64,000 bases of DNA from Mycoplasmatota bacterium. GTDB lineage: Bacteria; Bacillota_I; Bacilli_A; Izemoplasmatales; Hujiaoplasmataceae. The stretch lies in assembly GCA_018622675.1 (NCBI GenBank), contig CP076020.1:62001-126000 (forward strand). The letters are read 5' to 3'. The notes below the pieces were generated by a model. It saw only the letters and a list, made by a program, of their open reading frames with translations, searched no databases and was not told where the DNA came from. How positions within the stretch are numbered: the first letter of the stretch is position 1; the number at the start of each line of letters is the position of its first letter. Both the position numbers and the translations under genes were made by a program. Below, in pieces: positions 1 through 7,339 of this stretch.

Positions 1-1203
1 GAAAATATTACCAATATTCATACCAATTATCTGAATGGCGGTGTGGCTAAAGTTATTAGCCAAGGGCATTTAGTTGGTCAATTGATTATGAATACACATG
101 GTGGAAGAGCGAGAGTTATTGAAAGTGGTGATTTAGGTATAGATGTTGCTTTTATAGCTTGCCCAAGTGTAGATAAGTTTGGTAATGGTAGTGGCGCAAT
201 AGGAAAAAATGCTTGTGGTAGTTTAGGTTATGCCATCCCTGATTTAGAATATGCGAAAAAGGTTGTCTTAGTGACTGATCATCTAGTTGAAGAATTAAAA
301 GAATATCAGTTAAGTAGTGAATATGTTGATGCAGTTTTGGTCGTTGATAGTATAGGTGATGCTAAGGGCATTGTTTCTGGTACGACAGAAATCACCAAAG
401 ATCCTATTGGTCTAAAAATCGCTAAAGATTGTTCTATTTTACTGGATAAATTAGGTTTAATAAAAGAGGGTTTTTCTATGCAAACTGGCGCTGGAAAAAC
501 ATCTTTAGCAGTTGTTTCTTATGTGGAAAAAATAATGAAAGAAAGAAATATAGTTGGAAGATTTGCTTCTGGAGGTATTACAAAAGCCTATGTTGATATG
601 CTTGAAGGCGGACTCTTTAAAAAACTGTATGATGTTCAGTGTTTTGACTTAGACGCTGTTAAATCTTTCAATAAAAATACAAATCATTTACCTATGTCTT
701 CATCTGAGTATGGGAATCCTTTTGAAAAAGATATCATCGCAAATGATCTCGATTTTGTTGTTTTAGGTGCTACGGAAATAGATTTAGATTTTAACGTCAA
801 TGTAACGACAGATATTTTAGGCAACCTCATTGGAGGGTCAGGTGGACATTCTGATATTGCACATGGTGCAGATGTGACTATAGTTATTTCTCCACTCATT
901 AAGTCTAGAATTCCTATTATTAAAGAAAATGTTACTGCAATCACTACACCAGGACAAGATGTTGATATTTTTATAACTGAAAGAGGAATTGCCATTAATC
1001 CGATGAGAAAAGACTTGATTCATAAATTAAAAGATTCAAATATAAACATATTTACCATGGAAGAATTGCTTAATAAAACACATTCAATAACTGGTATTCC
1101 AGCTAAGATTAAAAAAGATGATCGAATCATAGGACATATCGAATATAGAGATGGCACAGTTATTGATGTATTGAGAAAAGTTCATGATGACTATATCAGA
1201 TGA
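1..1203 (+). CDS. citF: Citrate lyase alpha subunit (citrate CoA-transferase), 5' truncated by window edge
   Basis: This is the alpha subunit of citrate lyase, which moves the acyl carrier protein thioester from acetyl to citryl during anaerobic citrate cleavage to acetate and oxaloacetate. The frame is open from the first base, so the true start lies upstream. About 400 residues are present of a family length near 500. The CoA-transferase signature region is recognisable in stretches such as GDLGIDVAFIACPSVDKFGN and GNLIGGSGGHSDIAHGADVT. The 3' end overlaps the start of the citXG gene by about 20 bases, indicating one operon. The beta and gamma subunits (citE, citD) and the ligase (citC) are presumably just upstream, outside the window. 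Identity is confident from sequence resemblance; activity is inferred. Confidence 0.93.
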   Translation, partial: ENITNIHTNYLNGGVAKVISQGHLVGQLIMNTHGGRARVIESGDLGIDVAFIACPSVDKFGNGSGAIGKNACGSLGYAIPDLEYAKKVVLVTDHLVEELKEYQLSSEYVDAVLVVDSIGDAKGIVSGTTEITKDPIGLKIAKDCSILLDKLGLIKEGFSMQTGAGKTSLAVVSYVEKIMKERNIVGRFASGGITKAYVDMLEGGLFKKLYDVQCFDLDAVKSFNKNTNHLPMSSSEYGNPFEKDIIANDLDFVVLGATEIDLDFNVNVTTDILGNLIGGSGGHSDIAHGADVTIVISPLIKSRIPIIKENVTAITTPGQDVDIFITERGIAINPMRKDLIHKLKDSNINIFTMEELLNKTHSITGIPAKIKKDDRIIGHIEYRDGTVIDVLRKVHDDYIR

Positions 1204-2440
1204 AATTTTAGATGCTAGAGAAAATAGATATTTAAGGATATTAAAACTGCATGTAAGATTTGATACCCTAGTATCTTTAAAAGTAAATTATCCTGGTAGT
1301 GATAAAAATGAAAGTTTGGTTTATCTCATTTTAAATGCTTTTAATCATGAATGCTTACCTTTTTCATATGAAAAAGTATATAGTTATGAATCTCTAGATG
1401 GTCCCTACTATCTTTTCGGTGTTAACGAGGATGCAAAATCGGTGAAAAAAAAGACTATCGAACTTGAGGAAACCCATGAATTAGGCCGTTTCATAGATGT
1501 TGATGTATATAATAAAAAAGAATGCTTATCTAGAAGTGTTAAGCGAAAGTGCTATCTATGTGGTCGAATTGCCCATGAGTGTGTACGCTTAAAAAAACAC
1601 TCTTTTGAAGAACTTAATGACTATATAAACGAAACAGTAATCAATTTTTATCTGAAACATTTATATGATTATATTGATCAAGCAATGATGGTAGAATTAG
1701 ATTTAGATCCTAAGTTTGGTTTAGTGACAAAATCTACTTGTGGCTCACACGAAGATATGGATTATTCTTTGATGATTAAAACAAAAAAAGAAATTATTCC
1801 ATATTTTTTAGATATGTTTAAACTCAGTGTTAAAATAGATAAATATGAAGATTTTGTTGATGACTTTAGAAAGCTTGGTTTACAAGCTGAACAGGCCATG
1901 TATAAAGTTACAAATCATGTTAATACCTATAAGGGATTAATATTTCATATGGGTTTAATGATTTCAACTTATGGATACATGATTTCAAGAGAAAATAAAT
2001 TATCTTTTACAGAAATGATTCAAAGAAATGCTCAATTATTTTTAAAACCATCTCATGTTAAGAACTCTACTTTTGGAGATGTGGCTCAACAAAAATATAA
2101 TATAAAAGGCGCAAAAGGAGAAGCATTAGAAGCTTATCCACATGTTAGAGAGGCTTTAAAACTTTATAATAATCAGGCAGATGCTTTGAAAGTTTTGGTA
2201 TACTTAATATATAATATTGAGGATACTAATTTACTTAAACGATCAAAAAGTTTAGATTTCTATAAAAAAGTAAAAAAATTATTCAAAGAATTGAATATTA
2301 ATCATCAAAATCAAGTCAATCAATTATCTGAATATTGTATTGAACATCGCCTTAGTTTTGGCGGTAGTGCGGATTTACTTATTGTAACTATTTTTATAAA
2401 AAAACTTATGGAAAATCACAAGAAAATATCATTCCTTTAA
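1184..2440 (+). CDS. citXG: Fused CitX-CitG: citrate lyase prosthetic-group transferase and synthase
   Basis: The protein makes and attaches the 2'-(5''-triphosphoribosyl)-3'-dephospho-CoA group of the citrate lyase carrier subunit. Residues about 1-165 look like CitX (apo-citrate lyase phosphoribosyl-dephospho-CoA transferase), including the RSVKRKCYLCGRIAHEC segment typical of its C-terminal part. Residues about 165-415 look like CitG (triphosphoribosyl-dephospho-CoA synthase), with THVNTYKG-like (here NHVNTYKGLIFHMG) and a C-terminal HRLSFGGSADLL motif. At 418 residues it matches the sum of both families, so it is a fusion and not a truncated gene. It overlaps citF and ends the citrate operon. 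Two adjacent ATG codons (1184, 1187) are possible starts, with only a weak ribosome site inside citF. Promoter and tRNA genes follow immediately. Confidence 0.88.
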   Translation: MMTISDEILDARENRYLRILKLHVRFDTLVSLKVNYPGSDKNESLVYLILNAFNHECLPFSYEKVYSYESLDGPYYLFGVNEDAKSVKKKTIELEETHELGRFIDVDVYNKKECLSRSVKRKCYLCGRIAHECVRLKKHSFEELNDYINETVINFYLKHLYDYIDQAMMVELDLDPKFGLVTKSTCGSHEDMDYSLMIKTKKEIIPYFLDMFKLSVKIDKYEDFVDDFRKLGLQAEQAMYKVTNHVNTYKGLIFHMGLMISTYGYMISRENKLSFTEMIQRNAQLFLKPSHVKNSTFGDVAQQKYNIKGAKGEALEAYPHVREALKLYNNQADALKVLVYLIYNIEDTNLLKRSKSLDFYKKVKKLFKELNINHQNQVNQLSEYCIEHRLSFGGSADLLIVTIFIKKLMENHKKISFL

Positions 2441-2466
2441 AATTTTAGATTTTCACTATTTTTCTC

Positions 2467-2495
2467 TTGACATAATGAATAATAAATAGTAAAAT
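2467..2495 (+). promoter_or_regulatory. Promoter of the tRNA-Val/tRNA-Thr unit
   Basis: TTGACA at 2467-2472 and TAAAAT at 2490-2495 are separated by 17 bases, a near-consensus housekeeping sigma promoter. The tRNA-Val gene begins 19 bases downstream of the -10 box. Confidence 0.8.
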
Positions 2496-2514
2496 CTTTA
2501 TGCGAGTGACTTTT

Positions 2515-2590
2515 GGAGGATTAGCTCAGCTGGGAGAGCATCTGCCTTACAAGCAGAGGGTCGGCGGTTCGAGCCCGTCATCCTCCACCA
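2515..2590 (+). tRNA. tRNA-Val (anticodon TAC)
   Basis: A full cloverleaf is seen: acceptor GGAGGAT pairs with ATCCTCC, the anticodon loop CTTACAA sits on stem TCTGC/GCAGA, and a GGTTCGAGCC T arm is present. The CCA tail is encoded. TAC reads GTN valine codons. Confidence 0.95.
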
Positions 2591-2591
2591 T

Positions 2592-2668
<77 letters not shown>

Positions 2669-2698
2669 TAATGATTTTTATGCAATTGCTTGCATTAT

Positions 2699-2728
2699 GC
2701 GCACTGAAAAGTGCGCTATTTTTTTTGA
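2699..2728 (+). terminator. Rho-independent terminator after the tRNA pair
   Basis: GCGCACT-GAAA-AGTGCGC forms a 7-bp GC-rich hairpin with a tetraloop, followed by TATTTTTTTT. It lies just before the ribosome site of the MATE gene, so expression of that gene needs either read-through or a promoter that I cannot identify. Confidence 0.85.
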
Positions 2729-2741
2729 AATGAGGTTTCAT

Positions 2742-4148
2742 ATGACTAAAACAATTGATAAAAAAACAGATCTTATATTAAATCAAAAACCAATTTGGAA
2801 AGGGCTTTTATATTTAAGCTTTCCTGTGTTTTTAGTCAATATTTTAAAAACTTTGCACGATATTGTGGATGGGATATTTCTTGGAAGATTTCCTGGGGAT
2901 TATATAAATGAATCGGGTGAACTAGTCTCGATAGCGACAGCGATGCAAAGTGCTGTATCATTAACTTGGCCAATCTTTTTTGTTTTTATTTCATTTGGTA
3001 TGGGTTTAAGTGTAGCTGGTAATGCATTGGTTGGACAATATGTTGGAAAAGGAGATCTTGTTAACGCTAAGAAGTTTGCTAATAATACTTTATTTATTGC
3101 TATAGCCTTGGGTGTTATTTTCAATGTCTTTGTTTTTATTTTTGCACCTCAAATTTTAAGTACAGTTGCTGATAATGATACAGTATATGGTTATGCCATT
3201 ACTTATCTTAGAATAAGAAGTTTTGAACTACCTATTTTGTTCTTAAGTTTTGCCTTCCAAGCGATTAGAAGAGCCACTGGGGACACTTTAACTCCAGTGA
3301 TTATTAGTGCTGGTGGATTACTATTAAATATCGTTTTAACACCGATTTTAGTTTTACATTATGAAATGGGGATTCAAGGTGCTGCGATAGCGACTGTAGT
3401 TGCACAAGTTATTTTGATACCAGCCATGATATATTATTTAATTAAGCCAAAGACTGGTATCAGTGTTAAGTTTAAAATAAATCAACTAAACATGATTGTT
3501 GTAAAAGATATTTTTCATATTGGAATACCTGCTTCTTTAGGTCAATCAATTCAAGCCATAGGGTTTGTTATCTTAAACTTTTTAATTTTCTCTTATGGTC
3601 AAGAAGTTTCAGCTGCTTTTTATATTGGTAATAGGATTAATTCTTTAATCATGTTTCCGGTGTCTGCAGTATCAACTATTGTAGCTATTTATATCGCACA
3701 AAATGTTGGTGCAGGTAATGTTCAAAGAGCAAAAAGTACAGTGAGACAAGGAATGACTTTAGGTGTGATTATGATGGCTATCGGAGTTGCAATTATCTTG
3801 CCTTTTAGAGAACCCATTGTTAGAATATTTAGTGAAGACCAAGATGCAATTAAACATGCCGCTACATATACTTTATATGTTGGCTTAGGTTTACCTTTAA
3901 TGGCTTTATTCCAAACCTATTTAAATACATTCCAAGGAAGTGGAGAGACCAAATATTCTTTTGTCTTAGCTATTGTTAGGTTATGGTTATTTAGATTGCC
4001 ATTCGTTTTATTTGCAATGTATGTTCTTAAATCTGGACCAGAGGGCATATGGTATTCTATGTTATTAAGTAATGTCTTAGCTGCATTCTTAGGTGCATAT
4101 TTATATTCTAAAGTTAAATTCATTCCAAAAACCAGGGAGGTTATCTAG
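2742..4148 (+). CDS. MATE family multidrug/cation efflux transporter
   Basis: This is a membrane antiporter of the multidrug and toxic compound extrusion family, expected to export organic cations or drugs using a sodium or proton gradient. The 468-residue product has about 12 hydrophobic helices in two halves, typical of the family, with the early segment PIWKGLLYLSFPVFLVNIL and the conserved DGIFLGRF region after helix 1. I place the start at the ATG of MTKTIDKK, preceded by GAGG. An in-frame ATG 45 bases upstream lies inside the tRNA terminator hairpin and is rejected. The stop codon overlaps the GTG of the next gene by one base, so the two are translationally coupled. Substrate cannot be told from sequence. 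Confidence 0.9.
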   Translation: MTKTIDKKTDLILNQKPIWKGLLYLSFPVFLVNILKTLHDIVDGIFLGRFPGDYINESGELVSIATAMQSAVSLTWPIFFVFISFGMGLSVAGNALVGQYVGKGDLVNAKKFANNTLFIAIALGVIFNVFVFIFAPQILSTVADNDTVYGYAITYLRIRSFELPILFLSFAFQAIRRATGDTLTPVIISAGGLLLNIVLTPILVLHYEMGIQGAAIATVVAQVILIPAMIYYLIKPKTGISVKFKINQLNMIVVKDIFHIGIPASLGQSIQAIGFVILNFLIFSYGQEVSAAFYIGNRINSLIMFPVSAVSTIVAIYIAQNVGAGNVQRAKSTVRQGMTLGVIMMAIGVAIILPFREPIVRIFSEDQDAIKHAATYTLYVGLGLPLMALFQTYLNTFQGSGETKYSFVLAIVRLWLFRLPFVLFAMYVLKSGPEGIWYSMLLSNVLAAFLGAYLYSKVKFIPKTREVI

Positions 4149-5257
4149 TGAAAAGTAATTTAGTTTATCCTGATTATGATCATTCTTTATTGAGTATTTC
4201 TTCATCTATTTTAAAACATTATGGCATTAATTTAGGTTATAAGACGATTGATTTATTAGATAAAGAATTACAAAATGGACCAAGAAACGTTGTTTTTATT
4301 TTAGTTGATGCTTTAGGTTCTGAAATATTAAAAAAACATCGTGAGAAAAGTGAGTTTTTAATAAACCACCAAAAAGACGTTTTAACCACAATTTTTCCAT
4401 CAACAACAACTGCGGCAACAACATCAGCCTTAACTGGGTTACCCCCTGTTAAAACAGCATGGGTAGGTTGGCAACAATTTGTTAAAGAAGAAAAAAGACA
4501 TGTTGTTTTTTTTCAAAACAAAGATTATTATGATGATTCTTTTGAATTTTCTTATAATGTCTCAGATAAATTTGTTAAAACAACAACAATATATGATTTA
4601 ATTGAGAAGCATAATAAAGATGTATCAGTTCATGAAATATTTCCACAATTTAAACAAGAACAGCATAAAGTGTTTAAAGATCAAGTAGACACATGTCTAG
4701 ATATTATGAACGATAATAAAAAACATTTTGTTTATATGTATTGGGACCAAGTTGATAGTAAACTCCATGATTTTGGAACAAAATCTAAGGAAGTAAATGA
4801 TGAAATAGATCAAGTGAATCAAGCAATTAATCACTTGTTTAATTCAGTTGATGATGATACATTAATCGTTCTTACTGCTGATCACGGGCAAATTGATATT
4901 GAACCTGTACCAATATTAGAATTTAATGAAATTGCAGAAATGTTAGAAGAAAAACCAGCCATTGAAGCTAGAGCAACTGCTTTTTATGTTAAAGATGAAT
5001 ATATGGATAAATTCCCTGAAGTATTTAATCATTTTTTCAGAGATAAGTTTGTTTTATACAATAGTAATGATTTAATTGAAATGAATTTATTTGGTATGGG
5101 AAAACCGCATCCAAAATTTAGAGAATATTTAGGAGATTATTTTTCAATAGCCATTGATAAATATGCCTTTCATTTATCTGATAGGCCAGCACACAAAGCT
5201 ACACATGCTGGATTAACAAAAGATGAGATGTTAATTCCATTGATTATGAACAGATAA
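4148..5257 (+). CDS. Alkaline phosphatase superfamily phosphodiesterase/pyrophosphatase
   Basis: The 369-residue protein resembles type I phosphodiesterase/nucleotide pyrophosphatases. An aspartate in FILVDALG and the nucleophile region FPSTTTAATTSALTGLPP near residue 80 are the expected metal-site and catalytic threonine elements. The second metal site is represented by YWDQVDSKLHDFG and TADHGQ. There is no signal peptide, so it is probably cytoplasmic. It starts with GTG overlapping the MATE stop by one base, implying an operon. The substrate is unknown; nucleotide phosphodiesters, phosphonates or sugar-phosphate diesters are all possible for this family. Confidence 0.82.
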   Translation: MKSNLVYPDYDHSLLSISSSILKHYGINLGYKTIDLLDKELQNGPRNVVFILVDALGSEILKKHREKSEFLINHQKDVLTTIFPSTTTAATTSALTGLPPVKTAWVGWQQFVKEEKRHVVFFQNKDYYDDSFEFSYNVSDKFVKTTTIYDLIEKHNKDVSVHEIFPQFKQEQHKVFKDQVDTCLDIMNDNKKHFVYMYWDQVDSKLHDFGTKSKEVNDEIDQVNQAINHLFNSVDDDTLIVLTADHGQIDIEPVPILEFNEIAEMLEEKPAIEARATAFYVKDEYMDKFPEVFNHFFRDKFVLYNSNDLIEMNLFGMGKPHPKFREYLGDYFSIAIDKYAFHLSDRPAHKATHAGLTKDEMLIPLIMNR

Positions 5258-5288
5258 ACTAGGTCAATTTGATCTAGTTTCTTTTTTA
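5257..5288 (+). terminator. Terminator after the phosphodiesterase gene
   Basis: AACTAGGTC and GATCTAGTT form a stem around a short AATTT loop, followed by TCTTTTTT. It closes the MATE-phosphodiesterase operon. Confidence 0.75.
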
Positions 5289-5343
5289 AAAAAACTGTAG
5301 TATAATAATTTTATAAAAAAATACAAATTAGCGTTTTTTTGTC

Positions 5344-5372
5344 TTGCTTTTTAATTTTTGTTTTGTTATAAT
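5344..5372 (+). promoter_or_regulatory. Promoter of tRNA-Tyr
   Basis: TTGCTT (5344-5349) and TATAAT (5367-5372) are spaced by 17 bases and sit just upstream of the tRNA. Confidence 0.8.
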
Positions 5373-5390
5373 GTAATAGCGTAAAAATAT

Positions 5391-5475
5391 GGAGGGGTAG
5401 CGAAGAGGCTAAACGCGGCAGACTGTAAATCTGCTCCCATCGGGTTCGGCGGTTCGAAACCGTCCCCCTCCACCA
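5391..5475 (+). tRNA. tRNA-Tyr (anticodon GTA)
   Basis: An 85-base class II tRNA with a long variable arm. The anticodon loop CTGTAAA lies on stem GCAGA/TCTGC, and the T arm is GGTTCGAAACC. The acceptor GGAGGGG pairs with the 3' CCCCTCC, and CCA is encoded. Confidence 0.94.
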
Positions 5476-5485
5476 TTTCTTATTT

Positions 5486-5510
5486 ATCAGCTTATGGCTG
5501 ATTTTTTTTT
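5486..5510 (+). terminator. Terminator after tRNA-Tyr
   Basis: ATCAGC and GCTGAT form a stem around TTATG, followed by a run of nine or more T. Confidence 0.8.
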
Positions 5511-5577
5511 ATTAATAATTCATTATGTCAGCCAATTCATTGTTGTATAGATATTTGCCTTTCTTTCTGCTATTAAA

Positions 5578-5606
5578 TTGACAGTATATTTTTAAAGTAT
5601 TATAAT
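5578..5606 (+). promoter_or_regulatory. Promoter of the HMA-domain gene
   Basis: TTGACA (5578-5583) and TATAAT (5601-5606) are separated by 17 bases, an exact consensus promoter, 33 bases before the start codon. Confidence 0.85.
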
Positions 5607-5638
5607 ATATATATAATTTTCATAAGGATGGGGTAAAT

Positions 5639-5854
5639 ATGAAAAAGGTATATATTAAGGGTATTTGTTGCAAAGGCTGTAAAAAACAATTAGAAAATAT
5701 TTTTAATAATATATATGGTATAAAAAATGCAGTTGTCTCTCAAGATGATTGCTCTATTACATATGATGGTTATGTTTCAGAGAGAGTCATTGAGCAAGCT
5801 TTAAAAGGAACTGATTATGAAATTGAAAAATTTGATATTGAGCATAAAAAATAA
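5639..5854 (+). CDS. Small heavy-metal-associated (HMA) domain protein, copper-chaperone-like
   Basis: This 71-residue protein is a single ferredoxin-like HMA domain with the metal-binding loop GICCKGC near the N terminus, giving the CxxC pair of copper chaperones and P-type ATPase metal domains plus one extra cysteine. The rest (KNAVVSQDDCSITYDGY) follows the usual beta-alpha-beta pattern. It has its own consensus promoter, a GGATGGGG ribosome site and its own terminator, so it is monocistronic. No copper ATPase lies nearby. The metal is likely Cu(I) or Zn(II) by family, but that is an inference. Confidence 0.8.
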   Translation: MKKVYIKGICCKGCKKQLENIFNNIYGIKNAVVSQDDCSITYDGYVSERVIEQALKGTDYEIEKFDIEHKK

Positions 5855-5876
5855 GGCCCAATAAGGGCTTTTTTTT
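5855..5876 (+). terminator. Terminator after the HMA-domain gene
   Basis: GCCC-AATAA-GGGC hairpin followed by eight T residues, directly after the stop codon. Confidence 0.8.
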
Positions 5877-5904
5877 GTGAAATTAGAATACTTTTAAAAT
5901 TTAC

Positions 5905-5932
5905 TTGAAAAAAAAATTACAAGCGTTATAAT
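5905..5932 (+). promoter_or_regulatory. Promoter of the V-type ATPase operon
   Basis: TTGAAA (5905-5910) and TATAAT (5927-5932) are 16 bases apart. Transcription would start near 5939, which decides the start codon of the first gene: the ATG at 5946 would have almost no leader. A weak cre-like word (TACAAGCGTTATAA, 5918-5931) overlaps the -10. Confidence 0.75.
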
Positions 5933-5966
5933 AAAATAGGCAATAATGGGTAAAGAGGGTGATTTT

Positions 5967-6293
5967 TTGGAAAATTTAATTCGTGATGTTATTGAACTTG
6001 ACAAGAAAAAGAGGAACGAGATAGAAGCATTAGAAAACGAGAAGAGTAAAATAGGTTCTTTTGTTCGTGAAAAACGTCAAGAAATTGAAAAAAAATATAA
6101 AGCAGAAGCTGATGAAATATATGCTAGAAGAAAAGAAGAAATTGATAAAGCTATTTCTGAAGCTGAAGAAAAAGCCAAAGAGCGATACGACATTTCTATT
6201 AAAGAGATAGAAATGGTTTTTGAAAAACATCGTCAAGAATGGTTGGATTCGCTTTACGAATATTGTGTTAATTTTGATATAAAGGATGAGTAA
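5967..6293 (+). CDS. V-type ATPase G/H-like stalk subunit
   Basis: A short, highly charged, wholly coiled-coil protein (about 108 residues) rich in Glu and Lys, as expected for the peripheral-stalk subunit G (also called H or NtpF) that pairs with subunit E. It is the first gene of the V-ATPase operon, the usual place for this subunit. I favour the TTG at 5967 (LENLIRDV) because GAGGGTGAT lies 6-8 bases upstream of it. The ATG at 5946 has no ribosome site and lies only about 7 bases from the predicted transcription start. Naming rests on position and coiled-coil character, since sequence conservation in this subunit is poor. Confidence 0.75.
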   Translation: MENLIRDVIELDKKKRNEIEALENEKSKIGSFVREKRQEIEKKYKAEADEIYARRKEEIDKAISEAEEKAKERYDISIKEIEMVFEKHRQEWLDSLYEYCVNFDIKDE

Positions 6294-6295
6294 GG

Positions 6296-7330
6296 GTGAA
6301 TTTCGCAGGGAATGCAATCATATCTAAAGCTAAATCGATGTATTCGCATCGTTTAAAAGCTGAAGATTATGAAGAATTATTAAAATTTAATCAAATTTCT
6401 GATATTGTTGGGTATTTAAAAAAGAACGATAAATATTCCAATACCTTAGATCAAGTATTTGATCATTCTTTACATAGAGGGCAATTAGAAGATTTAATTA
6501 GAAAAAGTTATTTTTTTAATGTGGCAAAAATTGTGAGCTTTGTTAGTACAAAGGACCGCAAATTCTATGAATTAGATATGATTAAAAGAGAGATAGAAAT
6601 TGTTTTAGCTAGTTTAAGAGCTATTATATCCGGAGATATGAAATCTTCAGTTAGAGACTTACCACTTTTTTTTAAACAACACGCTAGCTTTAATATCGAA
6701 GAGGTCACTAAATCTCTCACTTTTCGTGATTTATTATTCAATTTAAGAAATACTAGATATTATGATATTTTACAACCGTTTTATCATGATGATCCAATGA
6801 TGATTAAATATGCCGATATAGAACATGAAATGATGGCTAAGTACCATACGATAGTCATAGAACGGATAAATAAATATTTTAAAGGTAAGGTTAAAAGACA
6901 ATTATTAGATATTTATCAAACTAAAGTAGAAATTGATAATGTTATTAAAATTTATCGTTTGAAAAAGTTTTATGATGCTGATGAAGAAGAAATTTGGAAA
7001 GCGATGATTACTGAAGATATTCGAATGAGCAAATCGCAATTACAAGAATTAATCGATCTTGAAAATCCAAATGACGTTTTGTTAACGATAGAAAAATCAC
7101 AATATGCTGATTTCATAGATGAAGATGACTATGTATACATTGAGTATCAGGCAGAAAGAATTAAATATCATTTAGCAAAAAGATATATGTATTTTTCTTC
7201 TGTACCAGCAATAGTTTATACCGTGTTCATTTTCTTAAATGAAATAGAACAAGCGAATATATTTAATATTATTGAAGGTATAAGATACGATATCAGTAAA
7301 TCTGATATAAAACGTATGCTTATATATTGA
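6296..7330 (+). CDS. V-type ATPase subunit C (d-type, rotor cap)
   Basis: Subunit C couples the central shaft to the membrane rotor ring. The 344-residue, mostly helical sequence fits the V-ATPase subunit C/d family, with the N-terminal NAIISKAKSMYSHRL and an ED-rich middle (LLDIYQTKVEIDNVIKIYRLKKF) characteristic of it. It starts with GTG just after the upstream stop, with GGATGAG as ribosome site inside the previous gene. Its placement before subunit I, and not between E and F, differs from the common bacterial order. Confidence 0.88.
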   Translation: MNFAGNAIISKAKSMYSHRLKAEDYEELLKFNQISDIVGYLKKNDKYSNTLDQVFDHSLHRGQLEDLIRKSYFFNVAKIVSFVSTKDRKFYELDMIKREIEIVLASLRAIISGDMKSSVRDLPLFFKQHASFNIEEVTKSLTFRDLLFNLRNTRYYDILQPFYHDDPMMIKYADIEHEMMAKYHTIVIERINKYFKGKVKRQLLDIYQTKVEIDNVIKIYRLKKFYDADEEEIWKAMITEDIRMSKSQLQELIDLENPNDVLLTIEKSQYADFIDEDDYVYIEYQAERIKYHLAKRYMYFSSVPAIVYTVFIFLNEIEQANIFNIIEGIRYDISKSDIKRMLIY

Positions 7331-7339
7331 GGTGGACTT

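Noticed and set aside
684-1023. Antisense frames inside citF
   Set aside because: The plus-strand gene is clear and the antisense products show no recognisable domain.
2697-2741. Upstream start for the MATE protein
   Set aside because: The ATG lies inside the tRNA terminator hairpin and has no ribosome site.
6030-6317. Phe-rich antisense frame opposite the V-ATPase G/H gene
   Set aside because: Composition mirrors Lys/Glu-rich codons on the other strand; no start signal.
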